Source of the DNA: Lachnospiraceae bacterium MC2017 | GTDB lineage: Bacteria; Bacillota; Clostridia; Lachnospirales; Lachnospiraceae | NCBI GenBank assembly: GCA_000701625.1 | Contig: JNJK01000007.1 | Span: 1-64,000, forward strand | Reading direction: 5' to 3' | DNA: 64,000 bases | Part shown: positions 17,227 to 26,510 of the stretch, piece by piece | Layout: the number at the start of each line of letters is the position of its first letter | Position numbering within the stretch: position 1 is the first letter of the stretch | Program-made: the position numbers and the translations under genes | Notes under the pieces: generated by a model | Told to the model about the DNA's origin: nothing | The model's input: only the letters and a program-made list of their open reading frames with translations | The model's database searches: none

Positions 17227-19065
17227 ATGGCAGACAGCAGAAAACTTGTTGGAGGACATCCCGTAATTGGTATCCGTCCTATCATCGATGGCAGAAAAGG
17301 ACCCCTTGATGTAAGAGGATCACTTGAAGAACAGACAATGAGCATGGCTCGCAGAGCAAAGAAGCTCTATGAAGATAATCTACGTTATGCAGATGGAACA
17401 CCTGTTAAAGTCGTTATCTCTGATACCACGATCGGTCGTGTTCAGGAAAGCGCAAAGTGCGCAGAGCAGTTTAAGAAGGAAGGCGTAGAGATCACACTTT
17501 CCGTAACACCTTGCTGGTGTTATGGTTCAGAGACAATGGATATGGATCCTCTGACAATAAAAGGTGTATGGGGACTTAACGCAACAGAGAGACCGGGTGC
17601 TGTTTATCTGGCATCTGTTCTTGCGACTCACGCTCAGAAGGGACTTCCTGCATTTGGAATGTATGGCAAGGACGTACAGGATGCAGATGATGAAACGATT
17701 CCTGATGATGTAAAGGAAATGCTTTTAAGATTTGGACGTGCAGCAGTTGCTGCAGCATCTATCCGCGGACTTTCTTATCTGCAGATCGGTTCCGTAACAA
17801 TGGGTATCGGCGGATCTATCATGGATCAGGATTTCTTTGAATCTTATCTCGGAATGAGAGTAGAGTCTGTTGACGAAGTAGAAGTTCTCCGTCGTATGGA
17901 TGAGGGAATTTACGATGAAGAGGAGTTCAAGAGAGCTCTCGAATGGACAAAGAAGTATTGTCCGGAGGGATTTGACAAGAATCCTGAGTGGATACAGAAG
18001 GATAGAAAGACAAAGGACGAGCAGTGGGAATTCACTGTAAAGATGTATATCATCATTAAGGATCTGATGCGCGGAAATCCGAAGCTCGCTGATCCTAACG
18101 TAACAGCCGGTAAGCAGGCATTTGAAGAGGAAGCACTCGGACACAATGCTATTGCAGGTGGCTTCCAGGGACAGAGACAGTGGACAGATCACTGGCCGAA
18201 CTGTGACTATCCGGAAGCACTTCTTTCCACATCGTTTGACTATGATGGAGCAAGAGAACCGTATGTGCTTGCGACAGAAAATGATACACTGAATGGTCTT
18301 TGCATGCTCTTTGAGAAGCAGCTCACAGGTAAGGCAGCGATGTTCTCCGATGTTCGTACATACTGGAGCGGAGAGTCTGTAAAGAGAGTTACAGGATATG
18401 AGATCGAAGGCCACGCAAAAGAAGCTGATGGTTTCCTTCACCTAATCAATTCCGGTGCGTCTGCACTTGACTATTCCGGCGCTGTTACAGATGCGGATGG
18501 AAAAAATGTAGTAAAGGCTTTCTGGGATCTTACACAGGAAGATCAGGAAAAACTACTCGCTGCAACAACTTGGAATCCTGCTGACAACGGATACTTCAGA
18601 GGCGGCGGATATTCTTCAAGATTTGTAACAGATGCAGAAATGCCTGTAACAATGGTACGTCTGAATCTCGTAAAGGGTCTCGGACCGTTCCTGCAGATCG
18701 CAGAAGGATGGACAGTAAAGCTTCCTGAGGAAGTAACAGATACTCTCTGGAAGAGAACAGACTATACATGGCCTTGCACATGGTTCACACCCAGATGTGA
18801 CGGCAAGGAAGGCTCCGTATTTAAGAGCGCATACGAAGTAATGCGTGCATGGGGCGCAAATCACGGTGCATCCGTATATGGTCACATTGGTGCCGATCTT
18901 ATCACAATGGCGTCAATGCTTAGAATTCCTGTAGCAATGCACAATGTACCGGAAGAAAAGATCTATCGTCCGGCAGCATGGAGCGCATTCGGAACAGTAG
19001 ACAAGGAAGGTGCAGATTACAGGGCATGTAAGAATTATGGCCCTCTGTATAAGCCGTACAAGTAA
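17227..19065 (+). CDS. fucI: L-fucose isomerase (also D-arabinose isomerase)
   Basis: A 612-residue protein, slightly longer than the 591 of E. coli FucI. It converts L-fucose to L-fuculose, or D-arabinose to D-ribulose, in the cytosol using Mn2+. Catalytic residues are in place: Glu351 in 'ATENDTLNG' and Asp375 in 'FSDVRTYW' (spacing 24, as for E. coli E337/D361), plus the conserved '[12 protein letters not shown]'. GGAGG lies before the ATG. It has its own promoter and terminator, separate from the fucU operon that follows. The natural substrate may be L-fucose or another sugar of the same stereochemistry, because no fuculose-1-phosphate aldolase of the FucA family is encoded nearby. Confidence 0.95.
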   Translation: MADSRKLVGGHPVIGIRPIIDGRKGPLDVRGSLEEQTMSMARRAKKLYEDNLRYADGTPVKVVISDTTIGRVQESAKCAEQFKKEGVEITLSVTPCWCYGSETMDMDPLTIKGVWGLNATERPGAVYLASVLATHAQKGLPAFGMYGKDVQDADDETIPDDVKEMLLRFGRAAVAAASIRGLSYLQIGSVTMGIGGSIMDQDFFESYLGMRVESVDEVEVLRRMDEGIYDEEEFKRALEWTKKYCPEGFDKNPEWIQKDRKTKDEQWEFTVKMYIIIKDLMRGNPKLADPNVTAGKQAFEEEALGHNAIAGGFQGQRQWTDHWPNCDYPEALLSTSFDYDGAREPYVLATENDTLNGLCMLFEKQLTGKAAMFSDVRTYWSGESVKRVTGYEIEGHAKEADGFLHLINSGASALDYSGAVTDADGKNVVKAFWDLTQEDQEKLLAATTWNPADNGYFRGGGYSSRFVTDAEMPVTMVRLNLVKGLGPFLQIAEGWTVKLPEEVTDTLWKRTDYTWPCTWFTPRCDGKEGSVFKSAYEVMRAWGANHGASVYGHIGADLITMASMLRIPVAMHNVPEEKIYRPAAWSAFGTVDKEGADYRACKNYGPLYKPYK

Positions 19066-19093
19066 AAAGAATAAAGCATAAAAAGTGCTTTGT

Positions 19094-19126
19094 AGAGAGT
19101 CGCCAAAACGCGGCTCTCTTTTTTTA
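19094..19126 (+). terminator. Intrinsic terminator of fucI
   Basis: AGAGAGTCGC (19094-19103) pairs with GCGGCTCTCT (19110-19119, one G.U pair), followed by seven T's. Confidence 0.85.
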
Positions 19127-19175
19127 CATATACGACAATTGAAAAACAAAATTGCTCAAACTATAATACACATAG

Positions 19176-19289
19176 ACAAAACGTTTCGCTCTATAACGAA
19201 ACGAAATAAGACACAAGCTTGAATAAATGTATGTAAAAGCTAATAAATTAGCACAATTCAAGCGAATTGATAACAACGAAACGTTCAAA
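19176..19289 (+). promoter_or_regulatory. fucU operon control region with two LacI-type operators and two further palindromes
   Basis: Operators are ACAAAACGTTTCGC (19176-19189) and ACGAAACGTTCAAA (19276-19289), about 100 bases apart, a spacing that would allow looping. Between them are two perfect palindromes, GCTAATAAATTAGC (19239-19252) and CAATTC-AAGC-GAATTG (19254-19269), which may bind the AraC protein or another factor. TTGAAT at about 19220 is a possible -35. AAGGAGGG precedes the fucU start. Confidence 0.55.
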
Positions 19290-19306
19290 ATCAAGGAGGG
19301 TATAAA

Positions 19307-19759
19307 ATGCTTACTGGTATTCCGAAAATTCTTTCACCTGAACTCTTAAAGGTTCTTTGCGAAATGGGTCACAGCGACCGGATCGTTATCGGAGACGGAA
19401 ACTTCCCGGCGATGACAATGGGCAAGAATGCGATCGTATTAAGAGCTGATGGACACGGTGTTCCTGAACTTTTGGACGCTATTCTTTCGGTTATTCCGCT
19501 TGATGAATATGTAGAACATCCTGTAAATCTCATGGAACTCATGCCTCAGGATGTTGGCAAGATAGAGACACCTATCTGGGATAAGTATGCTGAGATTGTT
19601 GCAAAGCACGATAAGAGAGGTGCTTCTGCTATCGGACATATCGAGAGATTTAAGTTTTATGAAGAAGCAAAGACCTGCTACTGCATCGTAGAAAGCGGAG
19701 AATCGGCAGTTTATGCAAATGTAATGATCCAGAAGGGCGTAGTGAAGAACGCCGAGTGA
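19307..19759 (+). CDS. fucU: L-fucose mutarotase (FucU/RbsD family)
   Basis: A 150-residue member of the RbsD/FucU family, which speeds anomer exchange of fucose or ribose in the cytosol so that isomerase or kinase receives the correct form. It shows the family pattern 'LKVLCEMGHSDRIVIGDGNFP' with the catalytic-region His, and the C-terminal Tyr-containing 'RFKFYEEAKTCYCIVESGE'. It is first in the operon after fucI, which supports a fucose-type substrate. The E. coli protein has 140 residues, so the length fits. Confidence 0.92.
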   Translation: MLTGIPKILSPELLKVLCEMGHSDRIVIGDGNFPAMTMGKNAIVLRADGHGVPELLDAILSVIPLDEYVEHPVNLMELMPQDVGKIETPIWDKYAEIVAKHDKRGASAIGHIERFKFYEEAKTCYCIVESGESAVYANVMIQKGVVKNAE

Positions 19760-19803
19760 GCGTGACATCCGCAATAAGTGTTCCGTTTATGTGAGAACAG
19801 TTA

Positions 19804-19817
19804 CCGAAACGATTCAA
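19804..19817. promoter_or_regulatory. Weak LacI-type operator between fucU and the aldolase gene
   Basis: CCGAAACGATTCAA is a partial match to GCGAAACGTTTCGC in the 88-base gap. It may mark an internal promoter or be a chance half-site. Confidence 0.3.
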
Positions 19818-19847
19818 AGGCTTAAATAGAAAGGACATATGTAAAAT

Positions 19848-20693
19848 ATGTACACAACATCTAAAGAAATGCTCTTAAAGGCTCAGCAGGGCGGATATGC
19901 AGTCGGTGCATTTAATGCAGAAAACATGGAAATGATCAGAGCGATCATCGCGGCAGCAGAGGAACTGAAGGCTCCTGTAATGATCCAGACAACTCCGGGA
20001 ACAGTAAGATATGCATCCCTTGAAACTTTTGCAGCTATCGTAAAGGCTGAGGCAGAGAAAGTAAGCGTTCCGGTATGCCTCCACTTAGATCATGGTGAGA
20101 GTTACGAGATGGCTGTTAAGGCTATTCAGGTTGGTTACAGCTCGGTAATGATCGATGGTTCAAAGCTTTCACTTGAAGAAAACATCGAACTTTCAAAGAG
20201 AGTAGCAGATGTAGGACGTGCCTGCGGAGTGCCTGTAGAAGCAGAACTCGGACGGGTAGGCGGCAAGGAAGATGATACAGAGTCAAAGGATTCGGCTTAT
20301 ACAGATCCTCAGGAAGCAAAACGTTTCGTAGAGGAGACAGGAGTTGATTCACTGGCGATCGGAATAGGAACAGCACATGGTGTTTATAAAGTTAAGCCTG
20401 TTCTTAACACTCAGAGAATTTCGGAAGTTAAAGAAGTTGTAGATGTACCTCTTGTACTTCACGGTTCGTCAGGTCTTTCTGATGAAGATGTACGCGATTG
20501 CGTAAAGAGAGGCATGTGTAAGGTTAATTTTGCAACTGAGCTTAGACAGGAGTATCTGAAAGCTACCAGAAAACTTTTGAATGAGGATGATACAGTTATC
20601 GATCCGAAGAAGATCGGAAAAGTTGCTATGGAAGCTGTTAAAAAGCAGGTTGAATACCGCATGAAGGTTTGCGGATGTGATGGAAAGGCCTGA
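19848..20693 (+). CDS. Class II ketose-(bis)phosphate aldolase (Fba/GatY/YdjI family)
   Basis: A 281-residue zinc aldolase that cleaves a ketose phosphate to dihydroxyacetone phosphate and an aldehyde. Visible residues are Asp81-His82 in 'CLHLDHG', the metal-site Glu in 'EAELGRVGG', His177 in 'GTAHGVY' and His205 in 'LVLHGSSG', with 'NFATELR' binding phosphate. The family includes fructose- and tagatose-bisphosphate aldolases and E. coli YdjI, which uses ketose 1-phosphates. It is not of the FucA/AraD type, so the pathway departs from textbook fucose breakdown. The stop is followed two bases later by the kinase start, so the genes are coupled. A LacI-like operator lies inside the gene at 20316-20329. 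Confidence 0.9.
   Translation: MYTTSKEMLLKAQQGGYAVGAFNAENMEMIRAIIAAAEELKAPVMIQTTPGTVRYASLETFAAIVKAEAEKVSVPVCLHLDHGESYEMAVKAIQVGYSSVMIDGSKLSLEENIELSKRVADVGRACGVPVEAELGRVGGKEDDTESKDSAYTDPQEAKRFVEETGVDSLAIGIGTAHGVYKVKPVLNTQRISEVKEVVDVPLVLHGSSGLSDEDVRDCVKRGMCKVNFATELRQEYLKATRKLLNEDDTVIDPKKIGKVAMEAVKKQVEYRMKVCGCDGKA
20316..20329. promoter_or_regulatory. LacI-type operator inside the aldolase coding region
   Basis: GCAAAACGTTTCGT matches the operator consensus at 12 of 14 positions and lies 470 bases into the aldolase gene. It may act as an auxiliary operator or roadblock. Confidence 0.4.
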
Positions 20694-20695
20694 AA

Positions 20696-22204
20696 ATGGG
20701 AACTTACTTACTTGGTATAGATATAGGGACCAGTTCCTGCAAGATAGTCCTTTTTGACAGGGACGGTCAGGTGATCGCTTCCGAAACCGGTGCTTACAAG
20801 GTTTACTATCCCCATGAGGGATGGGCAGAGCAGGATCCTGAAGAATGGTGGAAAGCAGTCTGCGAGAGCACAGCGAAAGTCATAGAAAAGAGCGGTATCG
20901 ACGCTGCTGATATTTCCGGTGTCGGTATCGACGGACAGAGCTGGTCGGCTATCGCCATTGATGATGCCGGACAGTGTCTCATAAATACTCCGATATGGAT
21001 GGATACACGTTCGGATGAGATCGCAAAGCGCATTCGAAGTGAAATGGGAGACAGGATCTTTTATCTGTCCGGCAATACACTTCAGCCGTCATATACGACA
21101 GCGAAGATCGTATGGTACAGGGAAAATCACCCTGATATGTACAAAAAAATACACCGTATACTCCAGTCGAACAGTTTTATCGCATACAGACTCACGGGAG
21201 AGATCACTCAGGATATTTCTCAAGGATACGGACTTTCCTGCTTTGATATGCATAATGGTACATGGGACAAAGAAATGGCCCGGGATCTCGGGATACCGGA
21301 GAGCTTTCTTCCTGATATCTATCCGTGCCACGCAGTGATCGGAAGAGTTACAACCGAGGCATCGCGTCTCACAGGCTTAAAAGAGGGAACACCGGTAGTT
21401 GCCGGAGGACTTGATGCAGCATGCGGTACGCTTGGAACAGGAGTCCTAAATAATGGTGAGACTCAGGAACAGGGAGGTCAGGCTGGTGGAATGAGTATCT
21501 GCCTGGATCATTATGCTGCTGATCCGACACTCATAACAAGTTTCCACGTAGTACCTGACAAATGGTTATTACAAGGTGGAACAACAGGCGGTGCAGGAGT
21601 AATGCGCTGGATCACCGCTAACTTTGGTGATTACGAACGAACACTCGAAAAAGAACGAAATATGCCGGATGTAGCTCAGTTTAATGAACTTGCAGAAGGT
21701 GTTGCCCCCGGTTCTGACGGACTCGTATTTCTGCCATACATGGCAGGTGAAAGATCACCCATATGGGATCCTAAAGCAAAGGGCGTATGGTATGGGATCG
21801 ACTTCACAAAGACAAAAGCGCATTTCATAAGATCTGCAATGGAAGGCGGGGCATTTGCGCTTCGCCATAATCTGGAGATCGCAGAGAAGTGTGGTGGAGA
21901 AGTAAAAGAACTTCGTGCTATGGGAGGTGCATCTATGGCACATATCTGGACGCAGATAAAGTCCGATGTTACAGGAAAGCCCATCACCGTCTGTCATTCC
22001 GGAACAGAAACATCTCTCGGAGCAGCGATCCTCGCGGGAGTCGGAACAGGTGTCTATAACGACTTTGAAGAGGCAGTATCTATCACAGTCCATCCAACAA
22101 GACATCATGATCCGAATCCGGCAAACAAAGAAGTATATGACAAAAATTACGACATATACAGAGAACTGTATGAGGATCTGAAAGGTCTGATGGCCAGACA
22201 ATAA
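20696..22204 (+). CDS. FGGY-family carbohydrate kinase (xylulokinase-like)
   Basis: A 502-residue kinase. The N-terminal phosphate loop 'LGIDIGTSSCKIVLFD' and the second-domain motifs 'GQAGGMSICLD' and 'QGGTTGGAGVMRW' place it in the FGGY family nearest to xylulokinases. 'EGWAEQDPEEWW' and 'GIDGQSW' are typical. It transfers phosphate from ATP to a ketose. In this operon the natural substrate is presumably the ketose made by FucI. Fuculokinase activity would be an inference from context, because FucK and XylB are hard to tell apart by eye. Confidence 0.9.
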   Translation: MGTYLLGIDIGTSSCKIVLFDRDGQVIASETGAYKVYYPHEGWAEQDPEEWWKAVCESTAKVIEKSGIDAADISGVGIDGQSWSAIAIDDAGQCLINTPIWMDTRSDEIAKRIRSEMGDRIFYLSGNTLQPSYTTAKIVWYRENHPDMYKKIHRILQSNSFIAYRLTGEITQDISQGYGLSCFDMHNGTWDKEMARDLGIPESFLPDIYPCHAVIGRVTTEASRLTGLKEGTPVVAGGLDAACGTLGTGVLNNGETQEQGGQAGGMSICLDHYAADPTLITSFHVVPDKWLLQGGTTGGAGVMRWITANFGDYERTLEKERNMPDVAQFNELAEGVAPGSDGLVFLPYMAGERSPIWDPKAKGVWYGIDFTKTKAHFIRSAMEGGAFALRHNLEIAEKCGGEVKELRAMGGASMAHIWTQIKSDVTGKPITVCHSGTETSLGAAILAGVGTGVYNDFEEAVSITVHPTRHHDPNPANKEVYDKNYDIYRELYEDLKGLMARQ

Positions 22205-22236
22205 ATGTTTTTGTATGAAAGAAGGTAATCAAAGAA

Positions 22237-23286
22237 ATGAAAGCTGGAGTAATATACGCACCTAATGACATCCGTTATGAGGATATGGCTGATCCGGAAC
22301 CTAAAGCAGGCGAGGTTAGGGTAAAAGTAAAATACACCGGTATCTGCGGCTCTGATGTACCCAGAGTTAACGCTGATGCCTGCCACTTTTTCCCTAATGT
22401 CATCGGACATGAGTTTTCCGGAACTGTTGATAAAGTCGGAGAAGGTGTTACAAATTTCAAGCCCGGTGATCGTGTGGCAGGTGTGCCGCTTGTGCCCTGC
22501 ATGAAATGCCCCGATTGCCAGAGGGGAGATTTCTCGCTTTGCAAAAAATACAGTTTTATAGGTTCACGTCAGCAGGGTTCATTTGCTGAGTATGTATGTG
22601 TACCGGAAGCAAATGCTGTTCATATATCGGATGATGTTTCGTTTGAGCAGGGGGCTCTTTTTGAGCCTACAACGGTAGCTCTGCACGGACTTGAGAGGGT
22701 CGATTATAAACCCGGAAAATATGTGGCAGTTCTTGGCGGAGGAACTATCGGAGTACTCCTTATCGAATGGCTCAAAGCATTCGGTGCCCGTAAGATCGTT
22801 GTGTTCGATATCGTTCCGGAGAAGCTCGACTTCGCAAAAGAAATGGGAGCAGATGAGGGTGTAAACACTCTTGAAGAAGGCTTTATGGAAAAAGCGCTGG
22901 CAATGACTGATGGACACGGTTTTGACTATGTTTATGAGACAGCTGGAAATACCATCACTATGAAGATGGCATTTAAGCTCGCTGCAAATAAAGCACAGAT
23001 GTGCTACATCGGAACACCTAAGAAAGAAATGACTTTCACTGTAGACGAGTGGGAGAACATGAACCGCAAGGAGTTCAACCTGACAGGTTCGTGGATGAGT
23101 TACAGCGCGCCTTTCCCCGGACATGAGTGGACACTCACAAGCGAATATTACGGAAGCGGAAAGCTGAAATATGATGAGAGGCTGATATTTAAGAAGTATC
23201 CGTTAAGTCAGATAAAAGATGCCTTTGAGCTCTTTAAGCAGCCGGGAGCTGTAAAAGGAAAGATCCTTATCGACAGTGAGGCGTGA
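22237..23286 (+). CDS. Zinc-dependent medium-chain dehydrogenase, galactitol-1-phosphate 5-dehydrogenase-like
   Basis: A 349-residue MDR dehydrogenase. The catalytic zinc site is seen in 'GICGSD' and 'GHEFSG', and the structural zinc site as four Cys in 'CMKCPDCQRGDFSLC'. The Rossmann motif is 'VLGGGTIGVLLIEW'. Closest in pattern to GatD, which oxidises galactitol-1-phosphate to tagatose-6-phosphate with NAD+. With the PfkB kinase and class II aldolase next door, it could feed a tagatose-6-phosphate-type branch. It could also oxidise a sugar alcohol or sugar acid, as in the E. coli ydj cluster. Confidence 0.87.
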   Translation: MKAGVIYAPNDIRYEDMADPEPKAGEVRVKVKYTGICGSDVPRVNADACHFFPNVIGHEFSGTVDKVGEGVTNFKPGDRVAGVPLVPCMKCPDCQRGDFSLCKKYSFIGSRQQGSFAEYVCVPEANAVHISDDVSFEQGALFEPTTVALHGLERVDYKPGKYVAVLGGGTIGVLLIEWLKAFGARKIVVFDIVPEKLDFAKEMGADEGVNTLEEGFMEKALAMTDGHGFDYVYETAGNTITMKMAFKLAANKAQMCYIGTPKKEMTFTVDEWENMNRKEFNLTGSWMSYSAPFPGHEWTLTSEYYGSGKLKYDERLIFKKYPLSQIKDAFELFKQPGAVKGKILIDSEA

Positions 23287-23300
23287 AAAAGGGGATAAAA

Positions 23301-24233
23301 ATGTTACTGACAGTTACGTTAAACGCATCAATAGATAAAAGATATGTGGTTGATTCTTTTGAGGTTGGGCATGTAAACCGTGTAAAGGAATGCAGCTATT
23401 ATCCCGGTGGAAAAGGACTGAATGTATCAAAACCTGCGGCTATCATCGGTGCGGAAGTACTGGCGACCGGATTTACAGGCGGACATGCAGGGGCATATAT
23501 CGAGGAAGCATTGGAACCTTTTAATGTTAAGGCAGACTTTTATCATGTAAAGGATGAGAGCCGCTCATGCATAAATATCTATGATGAGAGCACCGGAAAA
23601 GAAACAGAGTTCCTTGAGCCGGGATTCACAGTTAAGCCTGAGGAATTTGAAGAATTCAAAAAACATTTTTCAGGACTCGTAGAAAAAGCGGAAGTGGTCG
23701 CGATGTCCGGAAGTGTTCCAAGAGGTCTTGACTATCATGCATATCAGGAACTTGTAAAAATAGTTAAAGATGCAGGAAAACCGGTAATACTTGATACAAG
23801 CGGAGAACTATTGAAACATGGAGTAGATGCCTGTCCGACACTTGTTAAGCCAAATAAGGACGAGATCAGGATGCTCACGGGTCTCCCTTGTGATGACATT
23901 GACCAGGTGATCGGAGCTGCAAAAAAACTCCACGAAAAAGGAATAGAGTATGTGGCTGTATCACTTGGAATAGATGGCTCGCTTATCGTATGTGACGAGG
24001 GAGTATACAGGGCAAAAGTACCTCAGAATAAACCCGTAAACACAGTAGGATGCGGCGACACGATGATAGCAGGATTCGCAACGAGCCTTGCTGAAGGATT
24101 AAGTGTTCCGGACATGATGGCAAGAGCCAGCGCAATGTCAAATGCCGCAGCTATGAGAGAAGAAACAGGATTTTTCGTAATGGAGGATTATAAGAAAATT
24201 CTTCCGCAGATCTCAGTAGAGAAAATAGAATAG
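23301..24233 (+). CDS. PfkB-family ketose-phosphate kinase (1-phosphofructokinase/tagatose-6-phosphate kinase type)
   Basis: A 310-residue kinase starting 'MLLTVTLNASIDKRYVVD', the hallmark of the FruK/LacC branch. It has 'YYPGGKGLNVSKPAAIIGAE' and the C-terminal 'NTVGCGDTMIAGF' with the catalytic Asp. FruK/LacC enzymes add a second phosphate to ketose monophosphates; YdjH of the same superfamily phosphorylates free ketoses at C1. An upstream GTG at 23283 is in frame and overlaps the dehydrogenase gene, but AAGGGG before the ATG at 23301 decides the start. It probably makes the substrate of the aldolase two genes upstream. Confidence 0.9.
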   Translation: MLLTVTLNASIDKRYVVDSFEVGHVNRVKECSYYPGGKGLNVSKPAAIIGAEVLATGFTGGHAGAYIEEALEPFNVKADFYHVKDESRSCINIYDESTGKETEFLEPGFTVKPEEFEEFKKHFSGLVEKAEVVAMSGSVPRGLDYHAYQELVKIVKDAGKPVILDTSGELLKHGVDACPTLVKPNKDEIRMLTGLPCDDIDQVIGAAKKLHEKGIEYVAVSLGIDGSLIVCDEGVYRAKVPQNKPVNTVGCGDTMIAGFATSLAEGLSVPDMMARASAMSNAAAMREETGFFVMEDYKKILPQISVEKIE

Positions 24234-24285
24234 AGATTTATTAATTATTAAATGCGAACAACGTCATTTAAAAAAGGAGAGCAAA

Positions 24286-25287
24286 ATGGCAGAATTTGTA
24301 GATCCGGCACTCGTGCCAAAGGTAAAGCTGTACACAGGTGAAGAAGTACCCTGCATCGGTCTCGGAACCTTCGGTTCAGACCGTGTAAGTGCAGAAGAAG
24401 TATCCGGAGCTGTTAACGGAGCAATCCGTGCAGGATACAGAAACGTGGACTGCGCAGCATGTTATGGAAATGAGGACATGATAGGAGATGTTCTTAAAGA
24501 AGTAATGGACGACGGCGTGGTAAAGCGTGATGAGCTCTTTATCATGACAAAAGTCTGGAACGACATGCATAGAAAGGTTGGAGAGGCACTGAAGAAGAGC
24601 CTCACAGATCTGAAGCTTGATTATGTGGATATGTACTATATTCACTGGCCGTTCCCGAATTACCATGCACCGCATTGTGATGTGGATTCCAGAAATCCTG
24701 ATTCAAAGCCGTTTTCAGTTGAAGAATTTGTAGATACCTACGGTCAGATCGAAGACCTGAAAAAAGAAGGTCTGGTTCGAAATATCGGCATATCAAATCT
24801 AACTATCCCGAAGCTCGAGGCGGTTCTTCCTAAGCTCGGTACAAAGCCTGCAGCTTGCGAACTTGAGATCCATCCATGCTTCCAGCAGAATGAACTCATG
24901 CAGTACCTTGTAGATCACCAGATCCAGCCGGTAGGATATATGCCTCTCGGAAGTCCGAGACGTCCGGAAAGAGATATTGAACCGGAAGATGTTAACGACA
25001 TGAAAGAGCCTACTATCGTAGAGATCGCAAAGAATCATGGTGTTCATCCGGCTCTCATCTGTCTGAAGTGGGCACATCAGAGAGGAGAAATGGCAATACC
25101 ATTCTCTATTCACAACTATGTTGGAAATCTTAAGTGTGTAACAGAAGATCCTCTTACAGAAGATGAAATGAAAGCTATCGGAACTATGGAAAAGAATAAC
25201 CGTCTTGTTAAAGGACAGGTATTCCTGTGGCCCGGTGCAAAGAGCTGGCATGATCTCTGGGATGAGGACGGAGTCATCGTTCAGTAA
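24286..25287 (+). CDS. Aldo-keto reductase
   Basis: A 333-residue (beta/alpha)8 reductase. The catalytic tetrad is visible as Asp and Tyr in 'NVDCAACYGNE', Lys in 'FIMTKVW' and His in 'YIHWPF'. The C-terminal 'IPFSIHNYVGNL' replaces the usual IPKS phosphate-binding motif, with Phe in place of Lys, so NADPH preference may be altered. In context it could reduce lactaldehyde from 6-deoxy-ketose-phosphate cleavage to 1,2-propanediol, or reduce an aldose. AAAAGGAG precedes the ATG. It lies in the operon ahead of the LacI gene. Confidence 0.88.
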   Translation: MAEFVDPALVPKVKLYTGEEVPCIGLGTFGSDRVSAEEVSGAVNGAIRAGYRNVDCAACYGNEDMIGDVLKEVMDDGVVKRDELFIMTKVWNDMHRKVGEALKKSLTDLKLDYVDMYYIHWPFPNYHAPHCDVDSRNPDSKPFSVEEFVDTYGQIEDLKKEGLVRNIGISNLTIPKLEAVLPKLGTKPAACELEIHPCFQQNELMQYLVDHQIQPVGYMPLGSPRRPERDIEPEDVNDMKEPTIVEIAKNHGVHPALICLKWAHQRGEMAIPFSIHNYVGNLKCVTEDPLTEDEMKAIGTMEKNNRLVKGQVFLWPGAKSWHDLWDEDGVIVQ

Positions 25288-25309
25288 ACAGGAAAGGGGT
25301 TAAGGAAAT

Positions 25310-25330
25310 CCGGGACAGGGGGTGTCCCGG
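25310..25330 (+). terminator. GC-rich hairpin after the aldo-keto reductase
   Basis: CCGGGACA (25310-25317) pairs with TGTCCCGG (25323-25330). There is no T run, so it may slow transcription or protect the upstream mRNA end rather than terminate. Confidence 0.5.
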
Positions 25331-25356
25331 GTTTCAATAAAGAAAAGGGGAACAGG

Positions 25357-26382
25357 ATGCCGGCAACCATAAAGGACATAAAAGAAGAAACGGGACTTTC
25401 GCTCGCGACGATCTCAAAGTACCTGAATGGCGGAAACGTGCTCCCGAGAAATAAAGAACTGATAGAAGCTGCAGTAAAAAAACTTCACTACGAAGTAAAT
25501 GAGATAGCGAGAGGGCTGGTGACAAATAGTACCAGAACTATAGGTGTCAGCGTATTTGATATCACCGATATGTTTTGCAGTATGATATTGCATCGTATCG
25601 GTGTAGAACTTGGGAAACTTGGCTACGGGGTCCTTATAGTTGATTCCAGCGAAGATCCGGAAAGAGAGAGGAATAATATCCGCTTTCTGGTAAATAAAAA
25701 AGTAGATGGAATACTCTGTATTCCTGCGGCTACAAATTCTTATGTATTAAAGTCTGCATTTGATGCTGAAATACCGGTAGTGCTGATAGACAGACAGTTC
25801 CGGGACAGATCGCTCGATGGTGTGACGGTAAATAACAGAGAAGCAGCGGCAGGAGCAGTAAAATATCTAATTAATCGAGGTCATAAAAAGATCGCGGTGA
25901 TCAGCGGAAGTGAGGAATCAACGAGCCGCGAAAGGTTTCGTGGGTATAGAGATGCGATGGAAGATGCAGAACTCGCTATGCCTGACGAATATGTAATGAA
26001 TACAGGAACTGCGACGACAAGGTACGGTTATACTGCAATGCAGGAACTCTTAAAGCTTGATGACCGTCCGACAGCAGTACTCTGTACAAATTATGGTATC
26101 AATCTCGGAGTCGTCATGGCTCTGAATGAAGCACAGGTAAGCTATCCGGAAGACATTTCGGTAGTTGGATTTGATAACCTGCTCCTTTCTAATGTCTTAA
26201 AGACCAGACTGACTGTAGTAGAACAGCCTATGGAACGTTTCGGTCAGAAGGGCGTAGAGATCCTTATGCAGAGGATACGTGAAAAGAAAGAGAAAAAGGC
26301 GATCAATGAAGAAGGTCATATCAATGTAATTCTATCAACGCACCTTTTTGAAGGAGACTCGGTGCGGGATCTCAATGGTTAA
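25357..26382 (+). CDS. LacI-family transcriptional regulator of the sugar locus
   Basis: A 341-residue repressor. The N-terminal helix-turn-helix 'ATIKDIKEETGLSLATISKYLNG' and hinge helix are followed by a periplasmic-binding-protein-like sensor domain (about 60-335: 'TIGVSVFDITDMF' to 'DISVVGFDNLLLSNVL'). Such proteins bind palindromes with a central CG. The many GCGAAACGTTTCGC-like sites around this locus are its natural candidate operators. It sits between the catabolic genes and the ABC importer, whose promoter begins about 130 bases downstream. The effector is presumably fucose, fuculose or a phosphate thereof. Confidence 0.9.
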   Translation: MPATIKDIKEETGLSLATISKYLNGGNVLPRNKELIEAAVKKLHYEVNEIARGLVTNSTRTIGVSVFDITDMFCSMILHRIGVELGKLGYGVLIVDSSEDPERERNNIRFLVNKKVDGILCIPAATNSYVLKSAFDAEIPVVLIDRQFRDRSLDGVTVNNREAAAGAVKYLINRGHKKIAVISGSEESTSRERFRGYRDAMEDAELAMPDEYVMNTGTATTRYGYTAMQELLKLDDRPTAVLCTNYGINLGVVMALNEAQVSYPEDISVVGFDNLLLSNVLKTRLTVVEQPMERFGQKGVEILMQRIREKKEKKAINEEGHINVILSTHLFEGDSVRDLNG

Positions 26383-26510
26383 AATCGGCATTTGTTAATA
26401 TTGCAGAGGAGAAAACGATTATTGTATCTGTTTTTGTGCAAACCAATATCGTAAATGTGCATAAAAGGTGTGAATAATCATCAAAATATTTGCGAAATGA
26501 CGAAAAAGTA

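Noticed and set aside
17725-18441. 238-codon minus-strand frame inside fucI, and a similar 269-codon frame opposite the binding-protein gene (30815-31624)
   Set aside because: Both are shadows of highly biased coding sequence on the plus strand; composition (Cys/Ser/Ile-rich) is not that of a real protein.
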